Part shown: one piece after another, positions 1-8,649 of the stretch
Position numbering within the stretch: position 1 is the stretch's first letter
Layout: each line of letters starts with the position of its first letter
Origin: Kribbella sp. ALI-6-A
GTDB lineage: Bacteria; Actinomycetota; Actinomycetes; Propionibacteriales; Kribbellaceae
Direction of reading: 5' to 3'
DNA length: 64,000 nucleotides
Assembly: GCF_001984195.1 (NCBI RefSeq)
Contig: NZ_MTQN01000004.1
Coordinates: 124,001 to 188,000 of the forward strand
Translations under genes and position numbers: made by a program
Notes under the pieces: model-generated
Told to the model about the DNA's origin: nothing
Database searches by the model: none
Seen by the model: the letters and a program-made list of their open reading frames with translations, nothing else

Positions 1-1
1 G

Positions 2-625
2 TGGCTGAGTACCGTGCGTTCGCCGGAGGTGGCTGCGTTCTGGCCCGAGCCCGATCCAGTTGAGGACGCGGTCAGTGAGGTCGACATCCGCTGGGACGAG
101 CGGCTGACCCGCATCAGCCAGCACGACCGGGTGTTCGTCAGCCCGGAGGGCGGCGAGCGGTCGTACCACTCCCGCCAGGTCCTGCGGGCCGAGGCGGACG
201 GGCCCGACCGCTGGGTGGTGATCATGCACCTCGACGAGCACAACCGGCCGCTGCCGGCGATCCGCCCGCTCAGGCACTGCCGGCTCGGCCACGTCGTCTC
301 CCGTCCGGCCGACGGCCTGCTCGTCGCCGAACTGCTCTTCGACCGCCCACTGCGGCACGGCGAAACGGTGATCACCGAGCACGAGCTGGTGAACGCAGCG
401 CCGTACCCGCCGGCCGGCAACTACGAACGCAAGTTCCGCCTGCCCGTGCGCGAGTACGTTCTGGAGATCTCCTTCGACACCCCGCCGGCCTGGTGTGAGC
501 AGTACTCCCAGCTCGACGACGCCGCCGAGCGGATCCGCCTGGTGGACCCGAGCTCCGCGGTCCATGGTGTGGCGCTCAACTTCGGTCCCGGTCGGTACGG
601 CTTCCGGTGGGGCTTCCAGCTGTGA
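2..625 (+). CDS. C-terminal part of probable XRE-type regulator, 5' truncated by window
   Basis: The frame is open from base 2, so the gene probably begins upstream; a GTG at 14 is the first possible start inside the window. The visible 203 or so residues are rich in charged beta-strand-like segments and end in GRYGFRWGFQL. This resembles the C-terminal sensory half of actinobacterial helix-turn-helix proteins whose N-terminus binds DNA, but the HTH itself lies outside the window. No membrane segment or signal peptide is visible. The next gene starts 110 bases downstream on the same strand. The family call rests on overall resemblance only. Confidence 0.55.
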   Translation, partial: WLSTVRSPEVAAFWPEPDPVEDAVSEVDIRWDERLTRISQHDRVFVSPEGGERSYHSRQVLRAEADGPDRWVVIMHLDEHNRPLPAIRPLRHCRLGHVVSRPADGLLVAELLFDRPLRHGETVITEHELVNAAPYPPAGNYERKFRLPVREYVLEISFDTPPAWCEQYSQLDDAAERIRLVDPSSAVHGVALNFGPGRYGFRWGFQL

Positions 626-734
626 AGTGTTGAGGCCCGGAACCTTAACTGTGAAAGGGTTCTGAGCGATGTCGGGCGCCGTTGTTCGCTCCTAGGGTCG
701 GGCCACCCCTCCCGGACGAGCAAGGAGAACGCCC

Positions 735-2459
735 ATGAAACGCTGCAGGACAACGATGATCGGCGGTACGGCGGTGATCGCCGGACTGCTCGCGATCGCC
801 GGCCCCGCGAACGCGGCGGACCGAGCTCAACCCACACCAGCCCAACCGCACCACCCCACCCCGCACCAGATCTCCGAACAGTTGCCCGAAGCCCCGGATC
901 TCGCCGGCCGCTGGATCGCCGACGGCAACCTGCAGGTCGCCGTCACGACCACGCAGGCCGCCCAGCGAGTCCGGCAGGCCGGCGCAACGCCCAAGCTCGT
1001 CACGCGCAGCCAGCAGCAGCTGAACACCCTGCTCGCCAAGGTCGACAAACTCGCCCGCGCAGACCGCTCCGGCAGACTGCAGAGCTGGGGCATCGACCCA
1101 GCGTCCAACAAGGTCGTCGTCAAGGCCCGCGGCGCGTACGGCGCGCTGCGCGGGCTCGGCGACGGCGTACGGGTCGTGCCCACCAGCACCGACTTCCGCC
1201 AACAAGCCGGCGACGTGAACCCAGGCGATCCCTGGTGGCCCGGCAGCGAGACGTACTGCTCCGTCGGCTTCCCAGCAACCGATGCCCAAGGCAACAAGCA
1301 TTTCCTGACCGCCGGCCACTGCACCAACGACGCCAACCAGCCCGCGTACGGCGAGTCCGGTCAGCGCAACCGCCTGGGCACCTCGAACGCCGGCGGCGCC
1401 CGTAGCGTCAACGCCCGCGAGGGCGACATGGGTGTCGTGGCGGTGACCGAGACCGGCTGGACCATCTCCCCGGCCGTCAACACCTGGGGGCAGCCCGCGC
1501 TGACCCTCACCGGTTCGGCCGAGGCGATCGTCGGCGACACGGTCTGCCACTCCGGCAACACCGCGCCGAACTTCGAGTGCGGTCGCGTCACCGCGGTCAA
1601 CCAGTCCATCAATTACGGCACCGTCGTGATCGACGGCCTGACCACTACCACCGCCTGTTCCCAGGGCGGCGACTCCGGCGGCGCCTGGCTGCGGGGCGAC
1701 CGGGCCGTCGGCCTGCACTCCGGCGGCAACTCCACCTGTACGCCGAACGAGGACAACTCGATCTTCCAGCCGGTCAACGAAGCGCTGGCCAAGTGGAACC
1801 TCACCCTGCTCACCGGCGACCCCGGCGACCCGGACGAAGAGGCCCCGACGACACCGGGCAACCTCCGCTCCACCGGTACGACAAGCAGCTCGGTCTCGCT
1901 CGCCTGGGACGCCTCGACCGACAACACCGGCGTCACCGGGTACGACGTCTACACCGGCGGCTCGCTCGCCACATCAGTCGCCGGCACGTCCGCCACCGTC
2001 ACCGGACTGAGCGCCGACACGGCGTACACGTTCACCGTGCAGGCCAAAGACGCCGCAGGCAACAAGTCCCAGCCGAGCTCGGCAGTGACGGCCAGGACCC
2101 AGCCGGGCAGCACCGGAGGCCGGACCTTCAGCAACGGCACGGACTACCCCATCCGCGACTTCCAGACCACGGTTAGCGCAGTCCGCTCTACCGCGTCCGG
2201 CCGGGCGACCAGTCCGCTCCAGGTGACAGTCGAGGGCAACCACACCTGCCTGGAGGACCTCAACATCAGCCTGGTCTCGCCGAGCGGCCGCTGGTACTAC
2301 CTGCAGCGCTACGGCGGCAGCACCTGCCACGCACTGCCCAGCAGCAAGACCTACTCGGTCCCGGCCACCGAGAACGCCGCAGGCACCTGGACGCTGCGCA
2401 TCGGCGACAACGGCCCCGGTGACTCCGGCACGCTGACGAACTGGTCGATCACCCTCTGA
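735..2459 (+). CDS. Secreted S1-family serine protease with FnIII and P domains
   Basis: This is a 574-residue secreted trypsin/streptogrisin-like endopeptidase. A Sec signal peptide covers about residues 1-28 and ends in an ANAA-type cleavage site. A propeptide of about 130 residues follows. The catalytic triad is His195 in TAGHC, Asp231 in EGDMG and Ser314 in GDSGGAW. Residues about 370-456 form a fibronectin type III module, and about 462-574 match a P/Homo B (proprotein convertase) domain, which usually helps folding or substrate binding. The start is set by AAGGAG just upstream of ATG. It should act outside the cell on proteins. A strong hairpin follows the stop. The protease call is secure; the substrate is unknown. 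Confidence 0.92.
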   Translation: MKRCRTTMIGGTAVIAGLLAIAGPANAADRAQPTPAQPHHPTPHQISEQLPEAPDLAGRWIADGNLQVAVTTTQAAQRVRQAGATPKLVTRSQQQLNTLLAKVDKLARADRSGRLQSWGIDPASNKVVVKARGAYGALRGLGDGVRVVPTSTDFRQQAGDVNPGDPWWPGSETYCSVGFPATDAQGNKHFLTAGHCTNDANQPAYGESGQRNRLGTSNAGGARSVNAREGDMGVVAVTETGWTISPAVNTWGQPALTLTGSAEAIVGDTVCHSGNTAPNFECGRVTAVNQSINYGTVVIDGLTTTTACSQGGDSGGAWLRGDRAVGLHSGGNSTCTPNEDNSIFQPVNEALAKWNLTLLTGDPGDPDEEAPTTPGNLRSTGTTSSSVSLAWDASTDNTGVTGYDVYTGGSLATSVAGTSATVTGLSADTAYTFTVQAKDAAGNKSQPSSAVTARTQPGSTGGRTFSNGTDYPIRDFQTTVSAVRSTASGRATSPLQVTVEGNHTCLEDLNISLVSPSGRWYYLQRYGGSTCHALPSSKTYSVPATENAAGTWTLRIGDNGPGDSGTLTNWSITL

Positions 2460-2489
2460 GCGGTGCGCCCTGCCCAGCCGGCCCACCGG

Positions 2490-2528
2490 CCCGGCCATCG
2501 CCCGCGAAAGTGAGGGGCGATGGCCGGG
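2490..2528 (+). terminator. Hairpin terminator after the protease gene
   Basis: A perfect 14-bp inverted repeat (2490-2503 with 2515-2528) encloses an 11-nt loop, 30 bases after the protease stop and just before the next gene. There is no T-run, as is common for terminators in high-GC actinobacteria. Confidence 0.6.
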
Positions 2529-2549
2529 AGAGTCTGGTAGGCAAGGGGG

Positions 2550-3761
2550 ATGACGAACGGGATCGAGCGGTTCGAAGGCGAGTGGGACGAGCTGGTCAAG
2601 CTCCTGAACCTGGGCTTCGCGGCGCCCTGGAACGACGCGCAACTGGCGGCCGAGCAGCGGATGTGGGAGCCGGAGCGCAGCTTCGTCGCCCGGGAGGACA
2701 AGGAGCTCACCGGGCACACCGGCTCGTTCGGGATGACGATGACCGTGCCGGGCGCGCAGTTGCCGGTCGCGGGCGTCACGATGGTCTGCGTCAGCCCGAC
2801 GCACACGCGCCGGGGCATCCTGCGGGAGCTGATGCGGGCCCAGCTCACCGACCTGCACGAGACCGGGACCGAGCCGCTCGCCGTACTGACCGCCAGCGAG
2901 CCGGCGATCTACGGCCGCTTCGGCTACGGCCTGGGGTCCGACTACCAGCACATCACCGTGCCGAAGGCGTCCCGCGCGATGCGCCCGGTCGCAGGCATCG
3001 ACAAGGTCAGGATCCGGTACGCCGACCCGGTCGAGGCCCGTCCGGTGACGACCAAGATCCACAACGACGAGGCCGTCGGCCGGCCCGGGATGATCCTGCA
3101 CGACGAGCGCTGGGAGGACTACGTCGGCGGCGAGAACGTCGTGACCGACGCCAGCGGCGGCTCGCCGCTGCGGTGTGTGCTGGCCTCGGTCGACGGCGAG
3201 GTGACCGGGTACGCGTACTTCCGCACCCGCCGGACCACGAAAAAATTCGTCGACGTGTCGCGGGTCCATGCCCGGGACCTGGCGTCGCATGTCGCGCTCT
3301 GGCAGTTCCTGCTCAACCAGGACCTGCTGAGCGAGACGACGTACCACCACCTGCCGTCGGACGACCCGCTGCTGTCGCTGCTGGTGGACCCACGCGCGCC
3401 GAAGGCGGTCACGACGGACGGCCTGTGGGTGCGTCTGGTCGACGTGGGCCGGGCGCTGGCCGGGCGCACGTACGCCGAGGAGGTGGACGTGGTGCTCGGG
3501 GTCACCGACGAGTTCCTGCCCTGGAACGCGGGCGCGTGGCATCTGGCCGGGGGACCCGGTGGGGCGACGTGTGAGCCAACGGACCGGCCGGCCGACGTAC
3601 TGGTCGACGTACGGGAGCTGGGGGCGGTGTACCTGGGCAAGCCGTCGCTGGAGCTGCTCGGTGCGGCCGGTCTGGTCGAGGAGCGGACCGAAGGGGCACT
3701 CGCGGCCACCTCCAAGGCGTTGCTCGGAAACCGCCTACCCTGGCTCGACACGGGCTTCTGA
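2550..3761 (+). CDS. Eis-like GNAT N-acetyltransferase
   Basis: This 403-residue protein has the length and layout of the Eis (enhanced intracellular survival) family: an N-terminal GNAT domain, a second GNAT-like domain and a C-terminal sterol-carrier-like domain. The acetyl-CoA loop is visible as PTHTRRGILREL near residues 88-99. The protein ends in a free carboxyl-terminal Phe (WLDTGF), and in the mycobacterial enzyme the C-terminal Phe carboxylate takes part in catalysis. The family acetylates amines, including aminoglycosides and lysines, with acetyl-CoA. The ATG at 2550 is preceded by AAGGGGG. It is a single gene between a terminator and a leaderless-type start. The real substrate cannot be told from sequence. 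Confidence 0.88.
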   Translation: MTNGIERFEGEWDELVKLLNLGFAAPWNDAQLAAEQRMWEPERSFVAREDKELTGHTGSFGMTMTVPGAQLPVAGVTMVCVSPTHTRRGILRELMRAQLTDLHETGTEPLAVLTASEPAIYGRFGYGLGSDYQHITVPKASRAMRPVAGIDKVRIRYADPVEARPVTTKIHNDEAVGRPGMILHDERWEDYVGGENVVTDASGGSPLRCVLASVDGEVTGYAYFRTRRTTKKFVDVSRVHARDLASHVALWQFLLNQDLLSETTYHHLPSDDPLLSLLVDPRAPKAVTTDGLWVRLVDVGRALAGRTYAEEVDVVLGVTDEFLPWNAGAWHLAGGPGGATCEPTDRPADVLVDVRELGAVYLGKPSLELLGAAGLVEERTEGALAATSKALLGNRLPWLDTGF

Positions 3762-3781
3762 TTCGGAGCTACCCTTCCGGG

Positions 3782-4492
3782 ATGCAGCCGACGCGACGCA
3801 GTGTGCTGGCGGTGGCTGCTGTGCTCGTGCTGGGAGTCGCGGCGGTCGTGCTGGTGGTGTTCGCGTCGGCCGGTGGCAGTGTGCAGCCGGTCAGCGAGAG
3901 CACCCGCACGGCCGCGCCGCGCACTCCGCCCTCGATCGAGGTGAGCCAGTCGGTGTCGGTGCCGACGCCAGGCGAGGGGCCGTCGCCCAGGGAGATCAAG
4001 CCGATCGAGATTCCCGAGTGGATCAAGGCGTTGTGGACGGCGCTGCTGTACGCCGCCGCGGTGCTGGTCGTGCTCTTCCTGCTCCGGCTGGTCTACCGGA
4101 TCCTGCGGCGGGTCGAGCTGCCGCAGGCCGAGGACGGCGAGACCGACTGGGAGCGCGTGAAGGTCGACCGGCTCGCCGAGGCGGTCGAGTCCGGTCTGTC
4201 GTCGGTGGACTCCGGCACGGCGACCGACGCGGTGATCGCGTGCTGGGTCGCGCTGGAGGAGGCGGCCGCGTCGGCAGGTGTGGCGCGTGAGCCGTCGGAG
4301 ACTCCGGCCGAGTTCACGGTGCGGGTGCTCGGGATCGGCGGCATCTCGGAGCCGGAGCTGCTCCGGCTGGCTCAGCTGTACCGCGAGGCGCGCTACTCGA
4401 CCCACGGCTCGAGCGAAGAGGCTCGCACCCAGGCACGGACTGCGCTGCTGCGTTTGCGTGACGAGCTGGCCGCCGCCGTGGCGGCCCGATGA
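3782..4492 (+). CDS. Membrane protein with C-terminal DUF4129 domain
   Basis: This 236-residue protein has an N-terminal membrane segment (about residues 8-28), a Ser/Pro/Thr-rich extracytoplasmic stretch, a second membrane segment (about 84-106) and a C-terminal helical DUF4129 domain (about 160-232). DUF4129 proteins usually travel with MoxR ATPase and DUF58 genes, as here, and sometimes carry transglutaminase domains; none is present. A TACCCT hexamer lies six bases before ATG with no ribosome-binding site, suggesting a leaderless message. It is the first gene of a five-gene cassette and overlaps the next by ATGA. Exact role unknown; probably assembly or quality control at the cell envelope. 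Confidence 0.8.
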   Translation: MQPTRRSVLAVAAVLVLGVAAVVLVVFASAGGSVQPVSESTRTAAPRTPPSIEVSQSVSVPTPGEGPSPREIKPIEIPEWIKALWTALLYAAAVLVVLFLLRLVYRILRRVELPQAEDGETDWERVKVDRLAEAVESGLSSVDSGTATDAVIACWVALEEAAASAGVAREPSETPAEFTVRVLGIGGISEPELLRLAQLYREARYSTHGSSEEARTQARTALLRLRDELAAAVAAR

Positions 4493-5052
4493 CCACTCCA
4501 ACGGCCCCTGGTCCGAGCACCGGCGGGCAGGCTCGGCTGGTGAACCGAGTGCTGCTGCGGCACCTGCTGATCTGTTTGCTGGCTGCACTGCTGTTCATTG
4601 CCGGCTTCGGTCTGGCCGGGACGGCGCCGCGGCCGATGTGGTTCGTCGGGCTGGCGCTGGCCGTCGGCTTCGTGTCGGTGGCGGTGCGGCTGGTCTTTCC
4701 GCAGGTGATCGAGACCACCTGGCCGTCGCGGTTCGACGAGAAGTGGGCCGAGCTGCGGAGCCGGAGCAACGACAACCGGACCCAGTTCCTGGCGACCTGG
4801 GTGCAGGAGTCCGGGCGGGAGCGGCGTACCGGTGAGGGCTCACAGACGTTCGTCCGGCGGATCCGCCCGATGCTGCTGGAGCTGGCCACGGACCGGCTGG
4901 TGCACCGGCACGGCATCGACCCCGACCGCGAACCGGACCGCGCCCGCGCGCTGGTCGGCGACCAGGTGTGGGACCTGATCACCGGGACCGAACCGGCCAC
5001 GGCGTCGTTCGCCGAGATCGAGTTGGCTGTCCAGACCATCGAGAAGCTGTGA
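4489..5052 (+). CDS. Small two-pass membrane protein of the MoxR cassette
   Basis: This 187-residue protein has two membrane segments (about residues 22-43 and 48-70) followed by a charged cytoplasmic domain of about 110 residues. It begins at an ATG that overlaps the previous stop (ATGA), so the two are probably translationally coupled, and it ends six bases before the MoxR ATPase gene. I do not recognise a named domain. Its position and topology suggest a membrane partner of the MoxR/DUF58 pair. Confidence 0.72.
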   Translation: MTTPTAPGPSTGGQARLVNRVLLRHLLICLLAALLFIAGFGLAGTAPRPMWFVGLALAVGFVSVAVRLVFPQVIETTWPSRFDEKWAELRSRSNDNRTQFLATWVQESGRERRTGEGSQTFVRRIRPMLLELATDRLVHRHGIDPDREPDRARALVGDQVWDLITGTEPATASFAEIELAVQTIEKL

Positions 5053-5058
5053 GGAACC

Positions 5059-6057
5059 GTGACTGATTCCCAACCCCGCGACGCCGCCGGGCTGACGCCA
5101 CTTGACGTCTCCGCGCTCAGCCGGCAGGTGCTGGACCGGGTCGGCGAGGCCGTGGTCGGCAAGGGGGAGGCGCTCGAGCTGGTGCTGGCCGGAATCCTGG
5201 CCGGCGGTCACGTGCTGCTGGAGGACTATCCGGGCCTGGCCAAGACGCTGGCCGCGCGGTCGTTCGCGCAGGCGCTCGGGCTGGAGTTCCGGCGGGTCCA
5301 GTTCACCCCGGACCTGCTGCCGTCCGACGTCACCGGTGCCTCCGTGTACGACCAGAAGAACAGCGAGTTCGTCTTCCGGCCGGGACCGATCTTCACCGGT
5401 CTGCTGCTCGCCGACGAGATCAACCGGACCCCTCCGAAGACCCAGGCGGCTCTGCTGGAGTCCATGCAGGAGCACCAGGTCACCGTGGAGGGCCAGACGT
5501 TCCCGCTGCCGTCGCCGTTCCACGTGCTGGCAACGGCGAACCCGGTCGAGTACGAGGGCACCTACCCGTTGCCGGAGGCCCAGCTCGACCGCTTCATGCT
5601 GCGGATCGGCTTCGGCTACCCCAGCGCCGACGAGGAGTGGCAGGTACTCCAGCGCCGGATGGCACGGCGCCAGGAGGACCAGTCCGTCGAGCCGGTCACC
5701 GACGCGGCCGGTCTGCTCGCCGCTCAGCGCGCCGTCGAGACGGTGACCGTCGACGACACCGTCGGCCGGTACTGCGTGGACCTGGCCGCTGCGACCCGGC
5801 GTGACTCGCAGGTGCTCGTCGGTGCGTCGCCGCGCGGCTCGCTGGCGCTGCTGCTCACCGCCAGGTCGTACGCCGTGATCCAGGGCCGGGACTACGTCGT
5901 ACCGGAGGACGTGAAGGCTGTTGCCGTGGCCGCGCTGGCGCACCGGATCACTGTGCGGCCGGAGCTGTGGCTGCACGACGTGACCGGGGCCAGTGTCGTA
6001 CGGGCTGTGCTGGGGCAGGTACCGGCGCCGCCGACCGTCGTGGGCGCCCGGCAGTGA
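5059..6057 (+). CDS. MoxR-family AAA+ ATPase
   Basis: This 332-residue cytoplasmic AAA+ ATPase carries the MoxR form of Walker A (EDYPGLAKT), Walker B (LLADEINRTPPKTQ) and a sensor-1 stretch (LATANPVEYEGTYPLPEAQ). MoxR proteins act as chaperone-like ATPases that assemble or activate partners, often with von Willebrand-type or DUF58 proteins. The GTG at 5059 has GAGGA upstream. Its stop overlaps the DUF58 start as GTGA, so the pair is likely made together. Family assignment is firm; the client protein is not known. Confidence 0.92.
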   Translation: MTDSQPRDAAGLTPLDVSALSRQVLDRVGEAVVGKGEALELVLAGILAGGHVLLEDYPGLAKTLAARSFAQALGLEFRRVQFTPDLLPSDVTGASVYDQKNSEFVFRPGPIFTGLLLADEINRTPPKTQAALLESMQEHQVTVEGQTFPLPSPFHVLATANPVEYEGTYPLPEAQLDRFMLRIGFGYPSADEEWQVLQRRMARRQEDQSVEPVTDAAGLLAAQRAVETVTVDDTVGRYCVDLAAATRRDSQVLVGASPRGSLALLLTARSYAVIQGRDYVVPEDVKAVAVAALAHRITVRPELWLHDVTGASVVRAVLGQVPAPPTVVGARQ

Positions 6058-7355
6058 CCTGGCGGCCGACCCACGCGCAGGTCCGGGTGGTCTGCGTGGC
6101 CGCCGGACTGCTGGTGGTCGCGGTCGTCGCCCGTCGGCCGGACCTGGCGGTTCTGGGTGTGCCGCTGGCGTTCGTCGCGGTCTGGGGACGGTTCTTCCGG
6201 CCGCGGACCGTTCCAGAGGTCAGGACCGAGCTGGACGCGGACGTGCTGTTCGAGGGGCAGGCCACGACGTACCGGGTGCTGGTGCCGGGCACTGTCGATC
6301 CGGACATCGACCTGGTCGTCGCCGCGGTGCCGCGGACGCAGTGGTTCCGGTACGACCCGCCGCAGGCCGCGCTGGCCGAGCCGGCGGCTGACGGCACTGT
6401 GTCGCTGGAGGTCGGCGTACGGTCCGAGCGGTGGGGGCAGCGGAACTTGGAGCGGCCGCAGGTGATCGCCACCTCGGACCTGGGCGCGTACCGGGTGCAC
6501 CTGCCGGATGTCGAGCCGCAGGTCGTCACCACGCTGCCGCTACGGGAGGGGTTCGAGGCGGTGGACGCCGTACCGCGGCCTGCTGGGCTGGTCGGTCTGC
6601 ACCGGTCGCGGCGGCCGGGGGAGGGCACTGAACTGTCGGGTGTGCGGCCGTTCCGGACCGGTGACCGGCTGCGGCGGATCAACTGGTCGGTGTCCGCGCG
6701 CACGCGGGAGCTGCACGTGACGTCGACCTGGTCGGACCGGGACACCGAGGTCGTCATCCTGCTGGACTCCGGTGGTGAGGTCGGCATCAGCGAGGGCATC
6801 GACGGGCGCTCCAGCAGCCTGGACACGGCGGTCCGGGCGGCCGCGTCGATCGCCGAGCACTACCTGCGGCATGGGGATCGGGTGCGGCTGGTCGACACCG
6901 GTACGGCGGTCGGTGGGGTGCGGGCGGGGAGCGGGCGATCGCATCTGCGGCGGATCCTGGACGTGCTGGTGCACGCCGGTCAGAAGGGTCGCCAGCAGGA
7001 CGAGCATGCGCTGGCGCGGCGGCATCGGATCCGGCCGGACAGCCTGGTGCTGGTGCTGAGCCCGCTGCTGCGGCCGGCGATCCTCGGGTACGTGGTGACG
7101 CTGGTCCACTCCGGGTGCACGGTGATCGCCGTGGACACGCTGCCTGACGACGTGGCGGAGGTGACCGCGCTGGAGCAGCACGACGCGCAGGCTTGGCCGC
7201 TCGGGTGGCGGATCCGGTTGCTGGAACGGCGGCGTGAGCTGGATCGGCTGGGGAACCTGGGGGTTCCGACGGTCCGGTGGCGGGGTGCCGGCACGCTCGA
7301 CGAGGTGCTGCGCGACGCGGCTCGGGTCGCTGCTGCTCCGAGGATGCGGTCATGA
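6054..7355 (+). CDS. DUF58 domain protein, MoxR partner
   Basis: This protein of about 433 residues starts at a GTG overlapping the moxR stop (GTGA); an upstream in-frame ATG inside moxR is less likely. Two hydrophobic segments near residues 10-45 anchor it to the membrane. The middle has the DUF58 signature region (SGVRPFRTGDRLRRINWSVS), and a VWA-like segment follows (TEVVILLDSGGEVG). DUF58 proteins are encoded next to MoxR in very many bacteria and are thought to be activated by it. The gene ends by overlapping a short 13-codon frame that leads to the last gene of the cassette. Confidence 0.87.
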   Translation: MTWRPTHAQVRVVCVAAGLLVVAVVARRPDLAVLGVPLAFVAVWGRFFRPRTVPEVRTELDADVLFEGQATTYRVLVPGTVDPDIDLVVAAVPRTQWFRYDPPQAALAEPAADGTVSLEVGVRSERWGQRNLERPQVIATSDLGAYRVHLPDVEPQVVTTLPLREGFEAVDAVPRPAGLVGLHRSRRPGEGTELSGVRPFRTGDRLRRINWSVSARTRELHVTSTWSDRDTEVVILLDSGGEVGISEGIDGRSSSLDTAVRAAASIAEHYLRHGDRVRLVDTGTAVGGVRAGSGRSHLRRILDVLVHAGQKGRQQDEHALARRHRIRPDSLVLVLSPLLRPAILGYVVTLVHSGCTVIAVDTLPDDVAEVTALEQHDAQAWPLGWRIRLLERRRELDRLGNLGVPTVRWRGAGTLDEVLRDAARVAAAPRMRS

Positions 7356-7393
7356 ACGCGGGCGCTCGAGCACCTCTTGGGGGCGAGCTGTGA
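7352..7393 (+). other. 13-codon overlapping ORF linking DUF58 gene to next gene
   Basis: An ATG overlapping the DUF58 stop (ATGA) opens a 13-codon frame that ends in TGA at 7391-7393. This stop in turn overlaps the GTG start of the next gene at 7390 (GTGA). It may act as a stop-start relay that keeps ribosomes moving between the two genes. It may equally be chance. Confidence 0.3.
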
Positions 7394-7935
7394 GTATCGC
7401 TGATCGGTTGACGCGGTGGCTTGGTGAGCTTCGGGCGTCGGGGCGAGGGCCGTTGATCGCGCGGGGAATGATCGCGCTTGGTGGGGTGATCGCTCTGGTG
7501 GTGCCGGGGTTGCAGCCCTGGGACCAGATGGACGTGATCTCGATCGCGGGCGCGTTTCTGCTGCTGGTTTGTGTCGTGCTGCCGGATTCGGCGGCCGCGT
7601 TGGTCTTCCTGGTCGTCGTGCTCGCCGGATGGTTGCTCAGGGCCCCGGCTGACGTCGGCTGGGTGACCGTGGTGACCGGGCTCGGGCTGCTTCTGCTGCA
7701 CCTGGCCTCGGCGTACGCCGCGCAGCTGCCGTCGTACGCGAAGGTCGGCCGCCGGTCGCTGCGCAGGTGGTTGCTTCCAGCAAGCATCGCGGCGCTGCTC
7801 GGGCCGCTCGTCGCGATCGGCGCCGCGGTCGTGCGGGACGCCGAAGTGCCCGGCTCCCTGGTGGTCACCGTCGCCGCGCTGGCGGCCGCGACCGCCGCGG
7901 TCTGGTTCGCCGCCGGCCAGTCGGTGAACGACTAG
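7390..7935 (+). CDS. Polytopic membrane protein ending the MoxR cassette
   Basis: This protein of about 181 residues has five predicted membrane segments, rich in Leu/Val/Ala, separated by short loops. The first is about residues 20-42 and the last about 153-175. The GTG at 7390 is chosen because the hydrophobic protein begins sensibly there and the start overlaps a preceding stop; the longer upstream frame is out-of-frame DUF58 sequence. I recognise no named family. It is the fifth and last gene of the DUF4129-MoxR-DUF58 group. Confidence 0.7.
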   Translation: MSIADRLTRWLGELRASGRGPLIARGMIALGGVIALVVPGLQPWDQMDVISIAGAFLLLVCVVLPDSAAALVFLVVVLAGWLLRAPADVGWVTVVTGLGLLLLHLASAYAAQLPSYAKVGRRSLRRWLLPASIAALLGPLVAIGAAVVRDAEVPGSLVVTVAALAAATAAVWFAAGQSVND

Positions 7936-7949
7936 GGCGCGCCAGTGCG

Positions 7950-8483
7950 CTAGAGGTTCTCCAACAGGTCCGTCGCCCACGTGCAGGAGACCGGATTCGG
8001 CCCGGCGACCTGCATGGCGGCCATCACCGTCAGCAGCATGCCGGTCGCCATGAACTCGCGGGCCTCCGGAGCAGTCGCACCGGTCAGCTCACGCACGAGC
8101 CGGTAGATCCCGCCGAACCGCTCCCGGACGGCGTCCCCGATGGCCGGCTCCGCGCTCGCCGCGAATCCGTGCAGCAGGACGACGAGCAGCTCGCGCTGGA
8201 CCAGTAGCTGCTGGTACGCGTCACCCAGCGACTCCAGCTCGGGCCGCTCCGCCGCCGCGTCGCGGAAGGCCTGCTCGATCTCGTCGCAGACCCGCTGCAG
8301 GGTGGCCAGGAACAGCTGCTGCTTGGTCCCGAACAGCCGGATCACGTAGGGCTGCGACACCCCCGCGAGCCGCGCGATCTCGTCGGTTTTCGTCCCGGCG
8401 TACCCGGACCGGCCGAACGCGTGCACCGCCGCCTGGAGCACTTCCTCGCCGCGCTCGGCCGCCGTGAGCCTGGTCCTCGTCAT
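7950..8483 (-). CDS. TetR-family repressor of the adjacent efflux pump
   Basis: This 177-residue regulator has an N-terminal TetR helix-turn-helix: residues about 14-60 read AVHAFGRSGYAGTKTDEIA, then a recognition-helix region ending VIRLFGTKQQLF. The C-terminal ligand-binding domain is helical. The start at 8483 (ATG) is preceded by GAGGAG; the frame remains open further upstream but runs into the promoter region. It is divergent from a DHA2 drug-efflux gene. Two copies of a GTTATC-type operator lie in the gap, one inside the pump promoter. It very probably represses the pump, and perhaps itself, until a toxic ligand binds. Confidence 0.88.
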   Translation of the reverse strand: MTRTRLTAAERGEEVLQAAVHAFGRSGYAGTKTDEIARLAGVSQPYVIRLFGTKQQLFLATLQRVCDEIEQAFRDAAAERPELESLGDAYQQLLVQRELLVVLLHGFAASAEPAIGDAVRERFGGIYRLVRELTGATAPEAREFMATGMLLTVMAAMQVAGPNPVSCTWATDLLENL

Positions 8484-8569
8484 CCGCACTCCTCCGCACT
8501 CGACTGCACTCGTTCCGTACGCCGCGGGCGGCAGCTCGTCCCGCGCCTGTCTCGTCCCGCATTTGTCGC

Positions 8570-8626
8570 TTGACATGTTATCAGTCGATGCATACTTTGA
8601 GACGACGTTAGTTATCAGTCGATAAC
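8570..8626 (+). promoter_or_regulatory. Efflux promoter with two TetR operators
   Basis: A consensus-quality promoter faces the efflux gene: -35 TTGACA at 8570-8575, a 17-bp spacer and -10 TACTTT at 8593-8598. The spacer contains GTTATCAGTCGAT (8577-8589). A second copy at 8611-8626 is a perfect dyad, GTTATC-AGTC-GATAAC. The two copies start 34 bp apart, placing one operator between -35 and -10 and the other over the early transcribed region. Confidence 0.82.
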
Positions 8627-8649
8627 AACAACCGACGGAGGGGTACGAG

